Source of the DNA: Candidatus Paceibacterota bacterium
Lineage (GTDB): Bacteria > Actinomycetota > Actinomycetes > Nanopelagicales > Nanopelagicaceae
Length of the DNA stretch: 64,000 nt
Direction of reading: 5' to 3'
Assembly: GCA_035530615.1 (NCBI GenBank)
Contig: DATKUL010000002.1
Coordinates: 744,001-808,000 of the forward strand
The notes beneath the pieces were generated by a model. The model was not told the DNA's origin. It saw only the letters and a program-made list of their open reading frames with translations, and made no database searches. Position numbers and translations under genes: made by a program. Positions 52,612-61,240 of this stretch are shown here, in pieces. The stretch's first letter is position 1, and the number at the start of each line of letters is the position of its first letter.

Positions 52612-53349
52612 CTAATCCACTGGCTGTACAGGTGCGCCTGCGATCCGATCAAGAAATTGATCGACAAGATCGTAGGCGCGTTTGTTTGAGTGCTCCTCTT
52701 GCCGGCGCGTCTCTTCGCGCAGAGCTTCGATGCTCATGCCCTCGCCTTCGACTTCTTCACTTCCGCCATCCATCTCCAACCAGAGATCAAGGACATGACT
52801 ATCCATTTCCGGGTGAAACTGCAGGGCAAGGGTTCGACCGAAGGTGAAGGCCTGATTGGCTAATTCGGTCTTGGCGATTTCAACGGCGCCAGGAGGTGTC
52901 GTCCAACGATCCCAGTGGTACTGAAACCACGGTCCTGGTGAAATAAGGGTTGGGTCATTGCTATCTATTGTGTACCAACCTAATTCAGCTTTGGGGCCGC
53001 GAGCGACCGACCCGCCCAAAACGCGGGCCATGAGTTGTCCGCCGAAGCAGATACCAAGGATTGGAATCCCCGAGTTGTGTACTTCTTTGATGAGCTTTAA
53101 TTCAGGAAGGAGCCAATTGCCAATGCGCTCGTCCTCCCACACTCCCCAAGGCGATCCCATAACAACGACGATGTCGAAGGCGAGAAGATCGGGCCACACG
53201 ACGCTGACATTGGGTTGATTGAAATGCAGTTCGGAGACGATATTAAAACGAGAGATGTCATATCCGCGCTTGGAGAACTGCGCCCAGACAGGACCGCCTT
53301 CACTCACATGGTCGTGCTCAATGAAGAGGACTCGCTTATTTGCACTCAC
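52612..53349 (-). CDS. Class I glutamine amidotransferase
   Basis: A 245-residue protein with the GATase1 nucleophile GICFGGQLMARVLGG (Cys near residue 100) and LQFHPEMD (His). A PuuD-like gamma-glutamyl hydrolase is possible. It is on the opposite strand, convergent with the SDR. The C-terminal 40 residues are Glu-rich. Confidence 0.87.
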   Translation of the reverse strand: MSANKRVLFIEHDHVSEGGPVWAQFSKRGYDISRFNIVSELHFNQPNVSVVWPDLLAFDIVVVMGSPWGVWEDERIGNWLLPELKLIKEVHNSGIPILGICFGGQLMARVLGGSVARGPKAELGWYTIDSNDPTLISPGPWFQYHWDRWTTPPGAVEIAKTELANQAFTFGRTLALQFHPEMDSHVLDLWLEMDGGSEEVEGEGMSIEALREETRRQEEHSNKRAYDLVDQFLDRIAGAPVQPVD

Positions 53350-53351
53350 TT

Positions 53352-54137
53352 TTAGTACATGACCAATCCGCCGGAGATATTGAGATCATCACCGGTTATT
53401 CCGGCCGAACGTTCACTGGCAAGGAAAAGAACTCCTTCTGCAATGTTCTCTGGGGAAACGAAATGTTCCATAGGGACCATTCCGATCATCTTTACACGCG
53501 CCTCTTCATGGGAAATCTTCTCCATCTCTGCCACATTGTCGACCACTCCCTCCAGACGCGGGCCAGCGACAAATCCCGGCGAAATAAGATTGACTCTGAT
53601 CCCATTAGATGCCACTTCCAAAGCAAGTGTGCGCATCAGCCCAACCAGGCCCAACTTCGACGCCGCATAAGCACTCCGGTTCTTGAATGGACGCTTTCCA
53701 GTAACTGATCCGATGAAAATGATCGAGCCACTTTCACGTTTAATCATCGCGGGAAGCACCGACTGGGTAAGAAGGAATGGACCTTTGAGATTGGTGTCAA
53801 TCGTCTCATCCCAATCTTTCTCGGGTAACTCGGTTAGCGCTACTGGGTTGCCCGTGATTCCACTGTTGTTTACTAGGACATCTATGCGCCCGAAAGTTTC
53901 TAGAGTCTGCGAAACCGTTGCATTGACCGTAATACGATCAAGTAGATCCAAATGAGCGATCAACGGTGCAAGACCACCTGCGGTTGTGATCAGCCGGGCA
54001 GTCTCTTCCAGACCGACCCGATCTCTGCCGGCCAGAACCAATTGGGCACCGGCCTGGGCTAAGCGAAGACTAATGACCCGACCGATGCCACGACTTGCGC
54101 CAGTCACGAGTGCAACTTTGCCTACCAGCTCTTCCAT
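53352..54137 (-). CDS. Short-chain dehydrogenase/reductase
   Basis: A 261-residue SDR (TGASRGIGRVISLRLA; NNSGITG; YAASKLGLVGLMR). It is 2 nt upstream of the amidotransferase gene on the same strand. Could act on a fatty acid or an alcohol substrate; not determinable. Confidence 0.92.
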   Translation of the reverse strand: MEELVGKVALVTGASRGIGRVISLRLAQAGAQLVLAGRDRVGLEETARLITTAGGLAPLIAHLDLLDRITVNATVSQTLETFGRIDVLVNNSGITGNPVALTELPEKDWDETIDTNLKGPFLLTQSVLPAMIKRESGSIIFIGSVTGKRPFKNRSAYAASKLGLVGLMRTLALEVASNGIRVNLISPGFVAGPRLEGVVDNVAEMEKISHEEARVKMIGMVPMEHFVSPENIAEGVLFLASERSAGITGDDLNISGGLVMY

Positions 54138-54164
54138 GGTGATCCCGTCGCTAGAGGCAAAATA

Positions 54165-55130
54165 CTAACTCAGTCGAATGGGCTCCTGGCCACGCGCGAC
54201 CAACTTATCAAAGTGAGCATCGCGCTTTTCAATAAACCGTGACGCATCTGCCTCGGCCTGGCTAATAAATGCGGCGAGCTCGTCACGAGCGGCATTTCCT
54301 TCACCGTTTAAGTCCTCGCGCTCGAAGATCTTCCATGCGCGAAGCACGGGAGCAACGACCTCGTCAATGTGTTGCTTTTGGTCATAAATTCCAGCCAGAG
54401 CAATCTGTACTGCCTTTCGACCAAATCCTGGCATTCCAACCCCTGGCATTGCAAAGTTGGTGACCACGTCGGTGATTGCCCGCATCGCCGCATTTGGCTC
54501 AAGATCGATCGCCTTGCCCAGAAGGTTGCGGTAGAAAATCATGTGAAGGTTCTCGTCCAATGAAACTCGTTGGAGCAAACTCTCGGCAATGGGATCGTTG
54601 GAAATCCTGCCGGTGTTGCGATGGGAAATACGGGTGGCCAATTCCTGGAATGAAACATAGGCGACGGTGTGGAGCATGTCGGAGTCATATGGAGTCTGAT
54701 AACCCAATTGCATATGAGCCATGCGAAGGTCTTCGAGTTCGTAGGGATCGACACCGCGCGTGGCCATCAAGTAGTCGCGGATCACGATGGCGTGACGCGC
54801 TTCCTCGGCAGTCCATCGCTCCAGCCAATTTCCCCAGGCACCATCGCGACCCATCGCAATAGCGATTTCGCTGTGATAGCTGGGCAAATTATCTTCCGTC
54901 ATTAAATTTAAAACGAGTGAATCTTGGGCAATAACACTCAATCGTGAGTCCTTTGCCTCCCAAGCATCGCCATTAAGAGGGCCTGCAAAGGTCCTGCCTT
55001 CACTCCACGGGACGTATTCGTGTGGGTACCAGTTCTTCTGCACCGATAAGTGACGCGATAACTCAACGGCAACCGTGGGCTCTAGATCGCGGATGAGGCG
55101 AATCTGGATTGCTGGATCAATGGAAGCCAC
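54165..55130 (-). CDS. Acyl-ACP desaturase (diiron, DesA-like)
   Basis: A 321-residue protein with two diiron motifs: ERWTAEEARHAIVIRDYL (E-x2-H) and LDENLHMIFYRNLL (E-x2-H, near residue 195). This is the stearoyl-ACP desaturase group found in mycobacteria and other actinobacteria. A 14-bp perfect palindrome lies 16-29 nt before the start. Confidence 0.88.
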   Translation of the reverse strand: MASIDPAIQIRLIRDLEPTVAVELSRHLSVQKNWYPHEYVPWSEGRTFAGPLNGDAWEAKDSRLSVIAQDSLVLNLMTEDNLPSYHSEIAIAMGRDGAWGNWLERWTAEEARHAIVIRDYLMATRGVDPYELEDLRMAHMQLGYQTPYDSDMLHTVAYVSFQELATRISHRNTGRISNDPIAESLLQRVSLDENLHMIFYRNLLGKAIDLEPNAAMRAITDVVTNFAMPGVGMPGFGRKAVQIALAGIYDQKQHIDEVVAPVLRAWKIFEREDLNGEGNAARDELAAFISQAEADASRFIEKRDAHFDKLVARGQEPIRLS

Positions 55131-55145
55131 GTAGCAATGCTACGC

Positions 55146-55159
55146 GAGTGCTAGCACTC
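55146..55159. promoter_or_regulatory. Perfect palindrome before the desaturase gene
   Basis: GAGTGCTAGCACTC is a perfect 14-bp palindrome overlapping the trmD stop. The half GAGTGCTA resembles CIRCE, but the arms are in the opposite order and there is no 9-nt spacer. It may bind an unknown regulator. Confidence 0.4.
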
Positions 55160-55853
55160 AGGGCGAATTAGGCGCGAGCCCGCCCGCACGAGTCGCTGCG
55201 GTCTGCGCGCGCCACGTGGCGATAGCGCCGTGGTTGCCGCTGAGCAATATCTCGGGCACGGCCAATTCTCGCCAGACTTGAGGCCTTGTGTAATTGGGGT
55301 ATTCGATGAAACCTGCTTCGGCGTGTGACTCCTCCACCAACGAATCCGGGTTGCCGATGACGCCAGGAAGCAATCGAGTGATCGCTTCAATCATTACAAG
55401 GGCGGCAACTTCTCCACCACCCAGGACGTAATTACCAATACTTACCTCGCGCACCTTGATGCCTTGCGCAGCGAAAGACTCTTGCGAGTAGTACTCGCCG
55501 ACTCGCGCATCGATGCCTTCATAGCGGCCGCACGCAAAAATAAGGTGAGGTGACTTCGCCAATTCTTCGGCCATCCGCTGATCGAAAACTTTTCCGGCAG
55601 GAGTCAGGATGATGAGATCTGAGTTGGGAGTCATTAATGGGTCGAGGGCTTCTCCCCACACTTCCGCTTTCATCACCATTCCTGCACCACCACCATAAGG
55701 AGTGTCGTCAACGCTGTGGTGATTGTCATCGGTGAATTCGCGAAGGTCATGAATGGCGATATCGAGAATCCCATTCTCTTGCGCCCTGCCGATCAATGAA
55801 AGTTGAAGGGGTGCGAAATATTCAGGAAATATTGTGACGGCGTCGATATCCAT
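55158..55853 (-). CDS. trmD: tRNA (guanine-N1)-methyltransferase
   Basis: A 231-residue TrmD methylating G37. [16 protein letters not shown] at the N-terminus, the SAM-binding trefoil knot with [13 protein letters not shown] and [30 protein letters not shown]. Located in the canonical order rpsP-KH-rimM-trmD. Confidence 0.97.
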   Translation of the reverse strand: MDIDAVTIFPEYFAPLQLSLIGRAQENGILDIAIHDLREFTDDNHHSVDDTPYGGGAGMVMKAEVWGEALDPLMTPNSDLIILTPAGKVFDQRMAEELAKSPHLIFACGRYEGIDARVGEYYSQESFAAQGIKVREVSIGNYVLGGGEVAALVMIEAITRLLPGVIGNPDSLVEESHAEAGFIEYPNYTRPQVWRELAVPEILLSGNHGAIATWRAQTAATRAGGLAPNSP

Positions 55854-55870
55854 ATCTTTACGTTACCTTC

Positions 55871-56371
55871 CTACGCCTGATCCGCAATAGTAGGAGGAAT
55901 GACTATCACTCGTTTTTTTGAAATATCCACGACGGGCACCAATTGTCGAACAAATGGAATGAGGACTTCACCGGTTGAAGTATCAATGGCTAAAAGATCT
56001 TGCCCCGGCAAATTGATAACGTCGGCCACTGTTCCGAACTCTTCGCCTGATTCGAGATATGCCGTGCAGCCGATGAGTTGGAGTACGTGGTAATCGTCTT
56101 TATCTTCGACGCGCTCGTTGATATCAACGTCGCAGTACATCAATGTGTCGCGGAGTTTTTCAATGCCGTTTCGATCAAGGATATTCTCAAAGCCGAGCAG
56201 GAGAATCCCGTTATGCCAGCGATGTGAAGTGATGAGCAATTCACCGTGTGCATCCGTCTGCACGCGAGCGCCGATGGCAAAACGGTCTTCAGGTTGATCG
56301 GTGCGAACCTCTACAGTCGCCTCACCGTGGATTCCGTGAGCACGACCAATTCGCCCCACGAGCAGACGCAT
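55871..56371 (-). CDS. rimM: 16S rRNA processing protein RimM
   Basis: A 166-residue RimM with the N-terminal VGRIGRAHGIHGEATV, PRC-barrel-like second domain (DDYHVLQLIGCTAYLESG ... GQDLLAID) and RKVIVI-like end. Follows the KH protein by 3 nt. Confidence 0.95.
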   Translation of the reverse strand: MRLLVGRIGRAHGIHGEATVEVRTDQPEDRFAIGARVQTDAHGELLITSHRWHNGILLLGFENILDRNGIEKLRDTLMYCDVDINERVEDKDDYHVLQLIGCTAYLESGEEFGTVADVINLPGQDLLAIDTSTGEVLIPFVRQLVPVVDISKKRVIVIPPTIADQA

Positions 56372-56374
56372 GAT

Positions 56375-56614
56375 CTACCTGCCTTCGTCCGTCTCCACGA
56401 GATCGACGCGAATGGAGCGACCTGCAAGAGCGCTCACGACTGTGCGCAGCGCCTTTGCAGTACGTCCATTGCGTCCAATGACTTTGCCGATATCTTCGGG
56501 ATTGACTCGAACTTCCAGCGTGCTTCCACGTCGATGAGTCTTCTCTGTGATGATGACATCCTCAGGATGGTCAACGATTCCCTTAACTAAATGTTCGAGG
56601 GCTTCATCAATCAT
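56375..56614 (-). CDS. KH-domain RNA-binding protein KhpA
   Basis: A 79-residue KH protein with VNPEDIGKVIGRNGRTAKALR (GXXG loop, IGRNGRT). Between rpsP and rimM; the standard gene order in Actinobacteria and Firmicutes. Confidence 0.95.
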   Translation of the reverse strand: MIDEALEHLVKGIVDHPEDVIITEKTHRRGSTLEVRVNPEDIGKVIGRNGRTAKALRTVVSALAGRSIRVDLVETDEGR

Positions 56615-56616
56615 TG

Positions 56617-57168
56617 TTATTCAGCAGCCTCTGCGATTTCGGCCTTGACCTCAGGAGTAGTCGGTTCAACGACATCTGCCATGAGCACCTCAACTGTTGG
56701 CTCTGCTACAGGTGTTGCTACAGTTTCTTCAACGACAGCTGGAGCTTCAACGGCTGGAGCAGATTTGGCAGCAAGTTTCTCTTGTGCCTTCTTCTTCAGA
56801 GTTGTTGCGCCTTCCTTAGGCTCGTTCATCGCGCCCTTGACGGCGGCTTCATAAGCAACGCTCTTGTGAACGCGTGGCGCAGCAACGCGAAGGGTGCCTT
56901 CTGTTCCTGGAAGACCCTTGTGCTTCTGCCAGTCACCGGTGATTTTCAAGATTGCCTCTACAGCAGGTGTTGGAAGTGCGCCGACTCCTAGCCAGTACAC
57001 AGCACGCTCAGAGTTGACCTCGATGAACGATGGCTCTTGGGTAGGTGAGTAACGACCGATCTCTTCAATCGAGAGACCATTGCGGGCCTTGCGTGAATCC
57101 GTAACGACTATTCGGTAGTACGGGGTGCGGATTTTGCCCATGCGCATAAGACGAATTTTTGTAGCCAA
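56617..57168 (-). CDS. rpsP: 30S ribosomal protein S16 with long C-terminal tail
   Basis: A 183-residue S16 (family ~80-110). The first ~100 residues are canonical ([19 protein letters not shown]). The extra C-terminal part is Lys/Ala-rich, then Val/Pro/Glu/Ala-rich ([18 protein letters not shown]), of low complexity. Such tails are seen in some actinobacteria. No gene lies in the 57169-57418 gap. Confidence 0.95.
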   Translation of the reverse strand: MATKIRLMRMGKIRTPYYRIVVTDSRKARNGLSIEEIGRYSPTQEPSFIEVNSERAVYWLGVGALPTPAVEAILKITGDWQKHKGLPGTEGTLRVAAPRVHKSVAYEAAVKGAMNEPKEGATTLKKKAQEKLAAKSAPAVEAPAVVEETVATPVAEPTVEVLMADVVEPTTPEVKAEIAEAAE

Positions 57169-57392
57169 GTGGTTCTGCTCCTGTAAGTGTGGTTGCCGTT
57201 CAGGTTGATCGCAGCGGGGTGCGCGTCCAACTTGTACAACTATCGAATAGCGGATGTTTGGGGGTAGAGGGCCCCGAACAGGGTCCTAATCTTGCCATCT
57301 GGACGCCCAAAGGTGAAATCCCAGCATGTTTTAACCGCGTTCAGAACTGGAGAGGCCGCCGTGTTGTCGAGGTGGCACTTGATTGTTTTAGT

Positions 57393-57414
57393 GGTACTTC
57401 GTTGTTAAAGTACC
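57393..57414. promoter_or_regulatory. Operator of a VapBC-like pair
   Basis: GGTACTT-CGTTGTTA-AAGTACC, perfect 7-bp inverted repeat ending 4 nt before the antitoxin ATG. Likely antitoxin binding site. Confidence 0.55.
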
Positions 57415-57418
57415 GCCT

Positions 57419-57751
57419 ATGGATATTATCGAGTTGAATGTCAAGGAAAAAGGAAGGACCGTCCTTCCGGTTGAGCTGCAGAAGGCTTGTGGCTTCAAGC
57501 CTGGCGACACCCTGATTGTCCAGGAGATATCAGAGGGCAGATTTACCGTAGAAACCAGAAAGAGAAAAATTCAAAGTCTCTGGGAAAAGGCTCTCTCTTC
57601 AAACGAAACACCCACGACTGAAGGCCTGCTTCGAAAACGTTCCAAAGATGAAGCAGAACGTCTCAAGAGATTAACCACGCCGACCCTCTCCACTGGTGAA
57701 GAGTCCGAGAAAAGAGCCGCAGCACTTCTCGCGGCCGTACTTGGCGAATAG
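57419..57751 (+). CDS. AbrB-type antitoxin
   Basis: A 110-residue protein: LNVKEKGRTVLPVELQKACGFKPGDTLIV is an AbrB/MazE N-terminal domain; a Ser/Thr/Arg/Glu-rich C-terminus (AERLKRLTTPTLSTGEE) binds the toxin. The last codon overlaps the PIN start codon. Confidence 0.83.
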   Translation: MDIIELNVKEKGRTVLPVELQKACGFKPGDTLIVQEISEGRFTVETRKRKIQSLWEKALSSNETPTTEGLLRKRSKDEAERLKRLTTPTLSTGEESEKRAAALLAAVLGE

Positions 57752-58176
57752 TGCCTCACAGTTCGCTGCTGGATGCTTCAGCGCTAGTGGCATTGGTACT
57801 ACGAGAAAATGGCTGGAGAACGGTAGATGCCATTGTCGACTCGGGCTTGGCTCTCACCACTCCAAATACTTTAGCGGAAACCTTTGAAATTTGTAGGCAG
57901 AAAAAAACCGGAATCTCTCAAGATGAAATACTCCAACTTCTGAAGTTGAAGAACGTGCAGGTTGTGCCACTGGTAGAAGAGGACGCGGTAGAGGCTGGAT
58001 ATATCTACAAAAAAGCAGCGGAGCATAATTCAAGAAGCCTGGCACAAATTCACATAAGTCTGGTAGACGTCACTCTTCTCGCAGTCGGCAAGAGATTAAA
58101 TGCCATAGTCGTCTTCTCTGATAATGCCTGGAAACTCATTGATCTACCCGGAATCGAAGTCCGACCATTTCGTTAA
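57751..58176 (+). CDS. PIN-domain toxin
   Basis: A 141-residue VapC-like PIN protein: SLLDASALVALVL (Asp), TLAETFEICRQK (Glu), ISLVDVTLLAVGKRLNAIVVFSDNAWK (Asp, Asp). GTG start at 57751. Partner of the antitoxin just upstream. The 58177-58310 gap is empty. Confidence 0.83.
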   Translation: MPHSSLLDASALVALVLRENGWRTVDAIVDSGLALTTPNTLAETFEICRQKKTGISQDEILQLLKLKNVQVVPLVEEDAVEAGYIYKKAAEHNSRSLAQIHISLVDVTLLAVGKRLNAIVVFSDNAWKLIDLPGIEVRPFR

Positions 58177-58310
58177 TCGGCAGGAACCTTGACATAGTCA
58201 AGTCCGCATTGCAGAGGGCACACACAAACCGCCTTGCCAATTTGTGTCGTTAATTCAAGTGATGCGAACGTTTCCCATCCTCCAAAACTGTACGACCCCA
58301 TAGAATTTAC

Positions 58311-58739
58311 TTAAGGTACATTAACGGTCATCCTGCAACTCAACAGATGCGAAGTGCTGACATCGATTGGCGAATAGTTGCTGTATTGATTGTATGAAAC
58401 ACGTGATACATAATTAACGCTGCTGTATTGGGATATAGCACCCGAATCGCAACTATACCCAGTGGCAAGATAAGTAATATCTGCGGTGTTTTGCCTGCTA
58501 ATCGTCGATCCAGAATCAGTGACGTCGCTTAGTAGAAAATACTTAAATTCGGTCTTGGCACATTTTCCGCTCGTTGGAGACATCTTAAGGGCGCTTGTGA
58601 TTTTATTTGCGCATACATAGTAGCCACTAGTACCAGTTGCAGCAGATGCCGAAGGCAAGGAACTAGTAAGGGCAAAAGTCATGAATCCGCCCAATAATGC
58701 GCTTCCAAAGGCTAGGAGAAAATTCGATTTCGTCTTCAT
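58311..58739 (-). CDS. Secreted small protein, unknown
   Basis: A 142-residue protein starting at ATG 58739, with GAGAGG 8 nt upstream. Residues 5-33 form a signal peptide (LLAFGSALLGGFMTFAL then SASA). The mature part has Cys residues (YYVCANKIT, GKCAKTEF, YSCDSG, SCRMTV), likely two disulfides, and is Ser/Tyr-rich. Extracellular; function unknown. Confidence 0.7.
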   Translation of the reverse strand: MKTKSNFLLAFGSALLGGFMTFALTSSLPSASAATGTSGYYVCANKITSALKMSPTSGKCAKTEFKYFLLSDVTDSGSTISRQNTADITYLATGYSCDSGAISQYSSVNYVSRVSYNQYSNYSPIDVSTSHLLSCRMTVNVP

Positions 58740-59017
58740 TGATTTTGCCTCTCTTGGTGACCCGATATGTGAGCGATTGATTAATGGCGATTGTTGCATT
58801 GAATCAATACTTTGAATACTCTGTTTACGCTCATACTTTGAACACTAGGAACTTTTCTGTCTTTTTGATTGTGAAACGTCGTCGAAATTTTGCCACCTGT
58901 TCCTACGGAGCGACGAAAATTACAACCAGACTAGGGAAGCAACAGTCCAATGAGGGAATATTGCAGACAAATTCGGCATCCAAGCGCTCACACTCATTTC
59001 AGGGTTGCGGTTGGAAA

Positions 59018-59045
59018 GGGGGTGTATTAACGATTGGTGAGGTTG
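59018..59045 (-). repeat. Dispersed cassette repeat, copy 1
   Basis: GTGTATTAACGATTGGTGAGG, about 100 nt beyond the stop of the minus-strand membrane gene. The core TTAACGATTAGTSGGGTT is common to the copies of the family from 59 to 63.7 kb. Seen between a secreted-protein gene and a membrane-protein pair. The rest of 58740-59145 holds no gene. Confidence 0.7.
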
Positions 59046-59145
59046 TTCGTTCTTCTGGTTATTTCGAGTTGAAACCATTTCCCGTCGAATGGCGATTTTG
59101 TCGTGCCTCAAGTTGCAACACCTAGGGTTCCCCTTTATAACCTGT

Positions 59146-59541
59146 TTAGCCGAGACTCAATATCGTGGATATCTCTTTGTCGAGCTCATCATGATCGTCA
59201 TCTTCCTGTCTTTTGCGGCTATTCATAAAAATCCATAGAGTCCCACCAACTACAAAGAAGCCAACGGATGCACAAATGACAGAAGGCATCATATAGATCG
59301 GTAAATTGCTAGCCGTTGTGAGTGATACGGCAGTCAAACCGCAAGTCACTCCACATCCAAGCAGGAAATAGATTACCGCAGCTAAATTGTCTGTCTTGTT
59401 CGTAGATCGTCGAAGCATATTCTGAATATATTTCAATTGATACTTGTTAACGGCGATAAGATCCCGATCTTCATCTGACGGCATCGTTATGTTGAATGGC
59501 CGATCTATCGAGATTTTTGGCTTTTCTCCATCGACTGTCAT
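59146..59541 (-). CDS. Two-TM membrane protein, unknown
   Basis: A 131-residue protein with two transmembrane helices (LAAVIYFLLGCGVTCGLTAV, residues ~54-73; VICASVGFFVVGGTLWIF ~87-104) and an acidic tail. Its ATG overlaps the upstream zinc-ribbon gene by 4 nt, so the two form one cassette. Not recognised. Confidence 0.6.
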   Translation of the reverse strand: MTVDGEKPKISIDRPFNITMPSDEDRDLIAVNKYQLKYIQNMLRRSTNKTDNLAAVIYFLLGCGVTCGLTAVSLTTASNLPIYMMPSVICASVGFFVVGGTLWIFMNSRKRQEDDDHDELDKEISTILSLG

Positions 59542-59939
59542 TGTTTCTCCCCGTCACTGGGGGCCACGGGCGCTGAAGGCTTGAGAATTTGATTCAAAAC
59601 TGCATTCATAAAAAAGGTATACCCGCAATTGAGGCAAGTGACGGGACTAACCGGAAAGATTGGACCTCCTACGATGAGACCACCACCGGAGTACGGGCGC
59701 ATCTCAAATACGGCGCCAACAGTCCAATTAACCTGATGACAGATGGGGCATGTTTTCGGATCCAGCCACTTCTTCGTTAACCATCCGAGCGCCTTTTCGG
59801 AAAACTCCTTATTCGTTCTGATAATTTCCTCTTCGACGGGTTTCGATTGATCGAAAATGGGAACTTCTTCACCCTGATCCACCGCAACCTCTTTCTCTTT
59901 GGATTCAGGAGAGTCTAGAACAACTTTGTCTTTAGGCAA
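59538..59939 (-). CDS. Zinc-ribbon protein, unknown
   Basis: A 133-residue protein with acidic N-terminus and a Cys4 zinc ribbon CPICHQVNW...CLNCGYTFF (residues ~64-108), of the small family with W-x4-CPxC. Coupled with the membrane gene by 4 nt overlap. Confidence 0.62.
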   Translation of the reverse strand: MPKDKVVLDSPESKEKEVAVDQGEEVPIFDQSKPVEEEIIRTNKEFSEKALGWLTKKWLDPKTCPICHQVNWTVGAVFEMRPYSGGGLIVGGPIFPVSPVTCLNCGYTFFMNAVLNQILKPSAPVAPSDGEKQ

Positions 59940-60062
59940 TGGACAACCTTCTACCCTAGATCAAGAAGGCACAGATTTGCGATGGGGGACGAGAATGATC
60001 TGTTCTCTCAGGCGAAAGAACCAGAATAAGGGGAAGTCCAAACGACATATTTCCACTCCAAA

Positions 60063-60092
60063 GGGGTGACATTAACGATTAGTCGGGTTGGC
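60063..60092 (-). repeat. Dispersed cassette repeat, copy 2
   Basis: GGGGTGACATTAACGATTAG core. Similarity with copy 4 extends ~60-90 nt to the left (for instance TCAGGCGAA and AAGGGG). It follows the stop of the 60187-60867 gene by ~95 nt. Confidence 0.75.
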
Positions 60093-60186
60093 ATCATGTG
60101 TGCGCGAACGCTCTGACTCTTACTGGGACCACGAAAAGGATATTGATGAATTGTGGATCGTACCAAGGGGAGAAAAGATCATTAAC

Positions 60187-60867
60187 CTAATCGCCTTGCT
60201 TTGACGGTCTAATTCCAGACATGTACAAATCATAATATTTTCCAACAATATTATTTTCGGCTGAGTACTGCATCCAAAATGCAAAGACACATCCGAAATA
60301 CCATGCCATCTCTCTTAGCCATGTGGAACCGTGCTTTCCAGACTGTTGCACAAGTAGTGCAATGAGATGCTTGAGCAGCAAATAAGATGCGAGTGTAATC
60401 ACTTGATGATCTTCAAGTTTCTGGTCGGCGCTCCCTGCGCCTTGCATGGTGTCAGAAATATCTCGTTGGATATAGAAGGTTCGTTGCTCCGTTGAAAGTT
60501 CCTTTCCCTGCTGGAGGAGCATCGAGATTTTCCGTTCTCTGCCTGTTATCGCAAGCGGCACAAACTTCACTAATGCTTCTTGAAGCAATCTAATGTTGAT
60601 TCCGCTCGAAGCGTAATTGCCGAATCCCTGTGACATGATCTTTAGTTGACTTATATCCTGCTTAAGAAATCCCTCCAGAAACAGACTAAGTTCGTTGCGA
60701 GCGAACTCATCTTTCTGTTGAAATAGTTCGGTGAGGAGGGGGTGGCCCACATGTGAGGGATACGATGGGTAATTGAAAGTGGCTTGCATCCCCGCCAACA
60801 TGTTCTTCGCAATTTGGAAATCGACGTGGTCGTCTTGGAGATTGAACAGCCTACTGAAAATGCCCAT
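60187..60867 (-). CDS. Unknown protein, cassette gene
   Basis: A 226-residue, mostly helical protein with a hydrophobic C-terminal part (VITLASYLLLKHLIALLVQQ; MAWYFGCVFAFWMQYSA). Not recognised. Sits between cassette repeats 2 and 3. Confidence 0.6.
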   Translation of the reverse strand: MGIFSRLFNLQDDHVDFQIAKNMLAGMQATFNYPSYPSHVGHPLLTELFQQKDEFARNELSLFLEGFLKQDISQLKIMSQGFGNYASSGINIRLLQEALVKFVPLAITGRERKISMLLQQGKELSTEQRTFYIQRDISDTMQGAGSADQKLEDHQVITLASYLLLKHLIALLVQQSGKHGSTWLREMAWYFGCVFAFWMQYSAENNIVGKYYDLYMSGIRPSKQGD

Positions 60868-61082
60868 CCATTATTTTAGCGAGGTTGGAGTCAAAAGAGG
60901 AACAATAAACTTCCGCGGTATTTACGAACTTTGTACTCGGGCCTTTGATTAACCTAGATAGAACGGATCTGATCAAACTGTCGGTCGCTCTACCTAACTT
61001 GAGCGGTCTTGATCTCCGTAAATGTGCGTTTTGTCGACCCTGCGAGTGGGAACTCTTTCGGGATGGAGGCCACTCCGTTGAA

Positions 61083-61112
61083 GGGAGGGCGTGTTTACGA
61101 TTGGTGGAGTCA
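61083..61112 (-). repeat. Dispersed cassette repeat, copy 3
   Basis: GGGCGTGTTTACGATTGGTGGAG, degenerate core. Between the genes at 60187 and 61241. A 16-nt imperfect inverted repeat (TTAACAGC/GCTGTTAA) lies between it and the stop of the next gene. Positions 60868-61240 have no gene. Confidence 0.65.
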
Positions 61113-61240
61113 ACGAACAAGGCGCATTGCGAGTTAACAGCAAATTCGATTTTCTTCTTGGTTGGAACTCGAAGCCTCAAGAGAATCCATGGCGACCAAA
61201 GAGCTTCACTCCATTCTTACAAACCCGAACGAGTTCGCTG

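Noticed and set aside
55146-55159. CIRCE heat-shock operator
   Set aside because: Arms are in reverse order and there is no 9-nt spacer.
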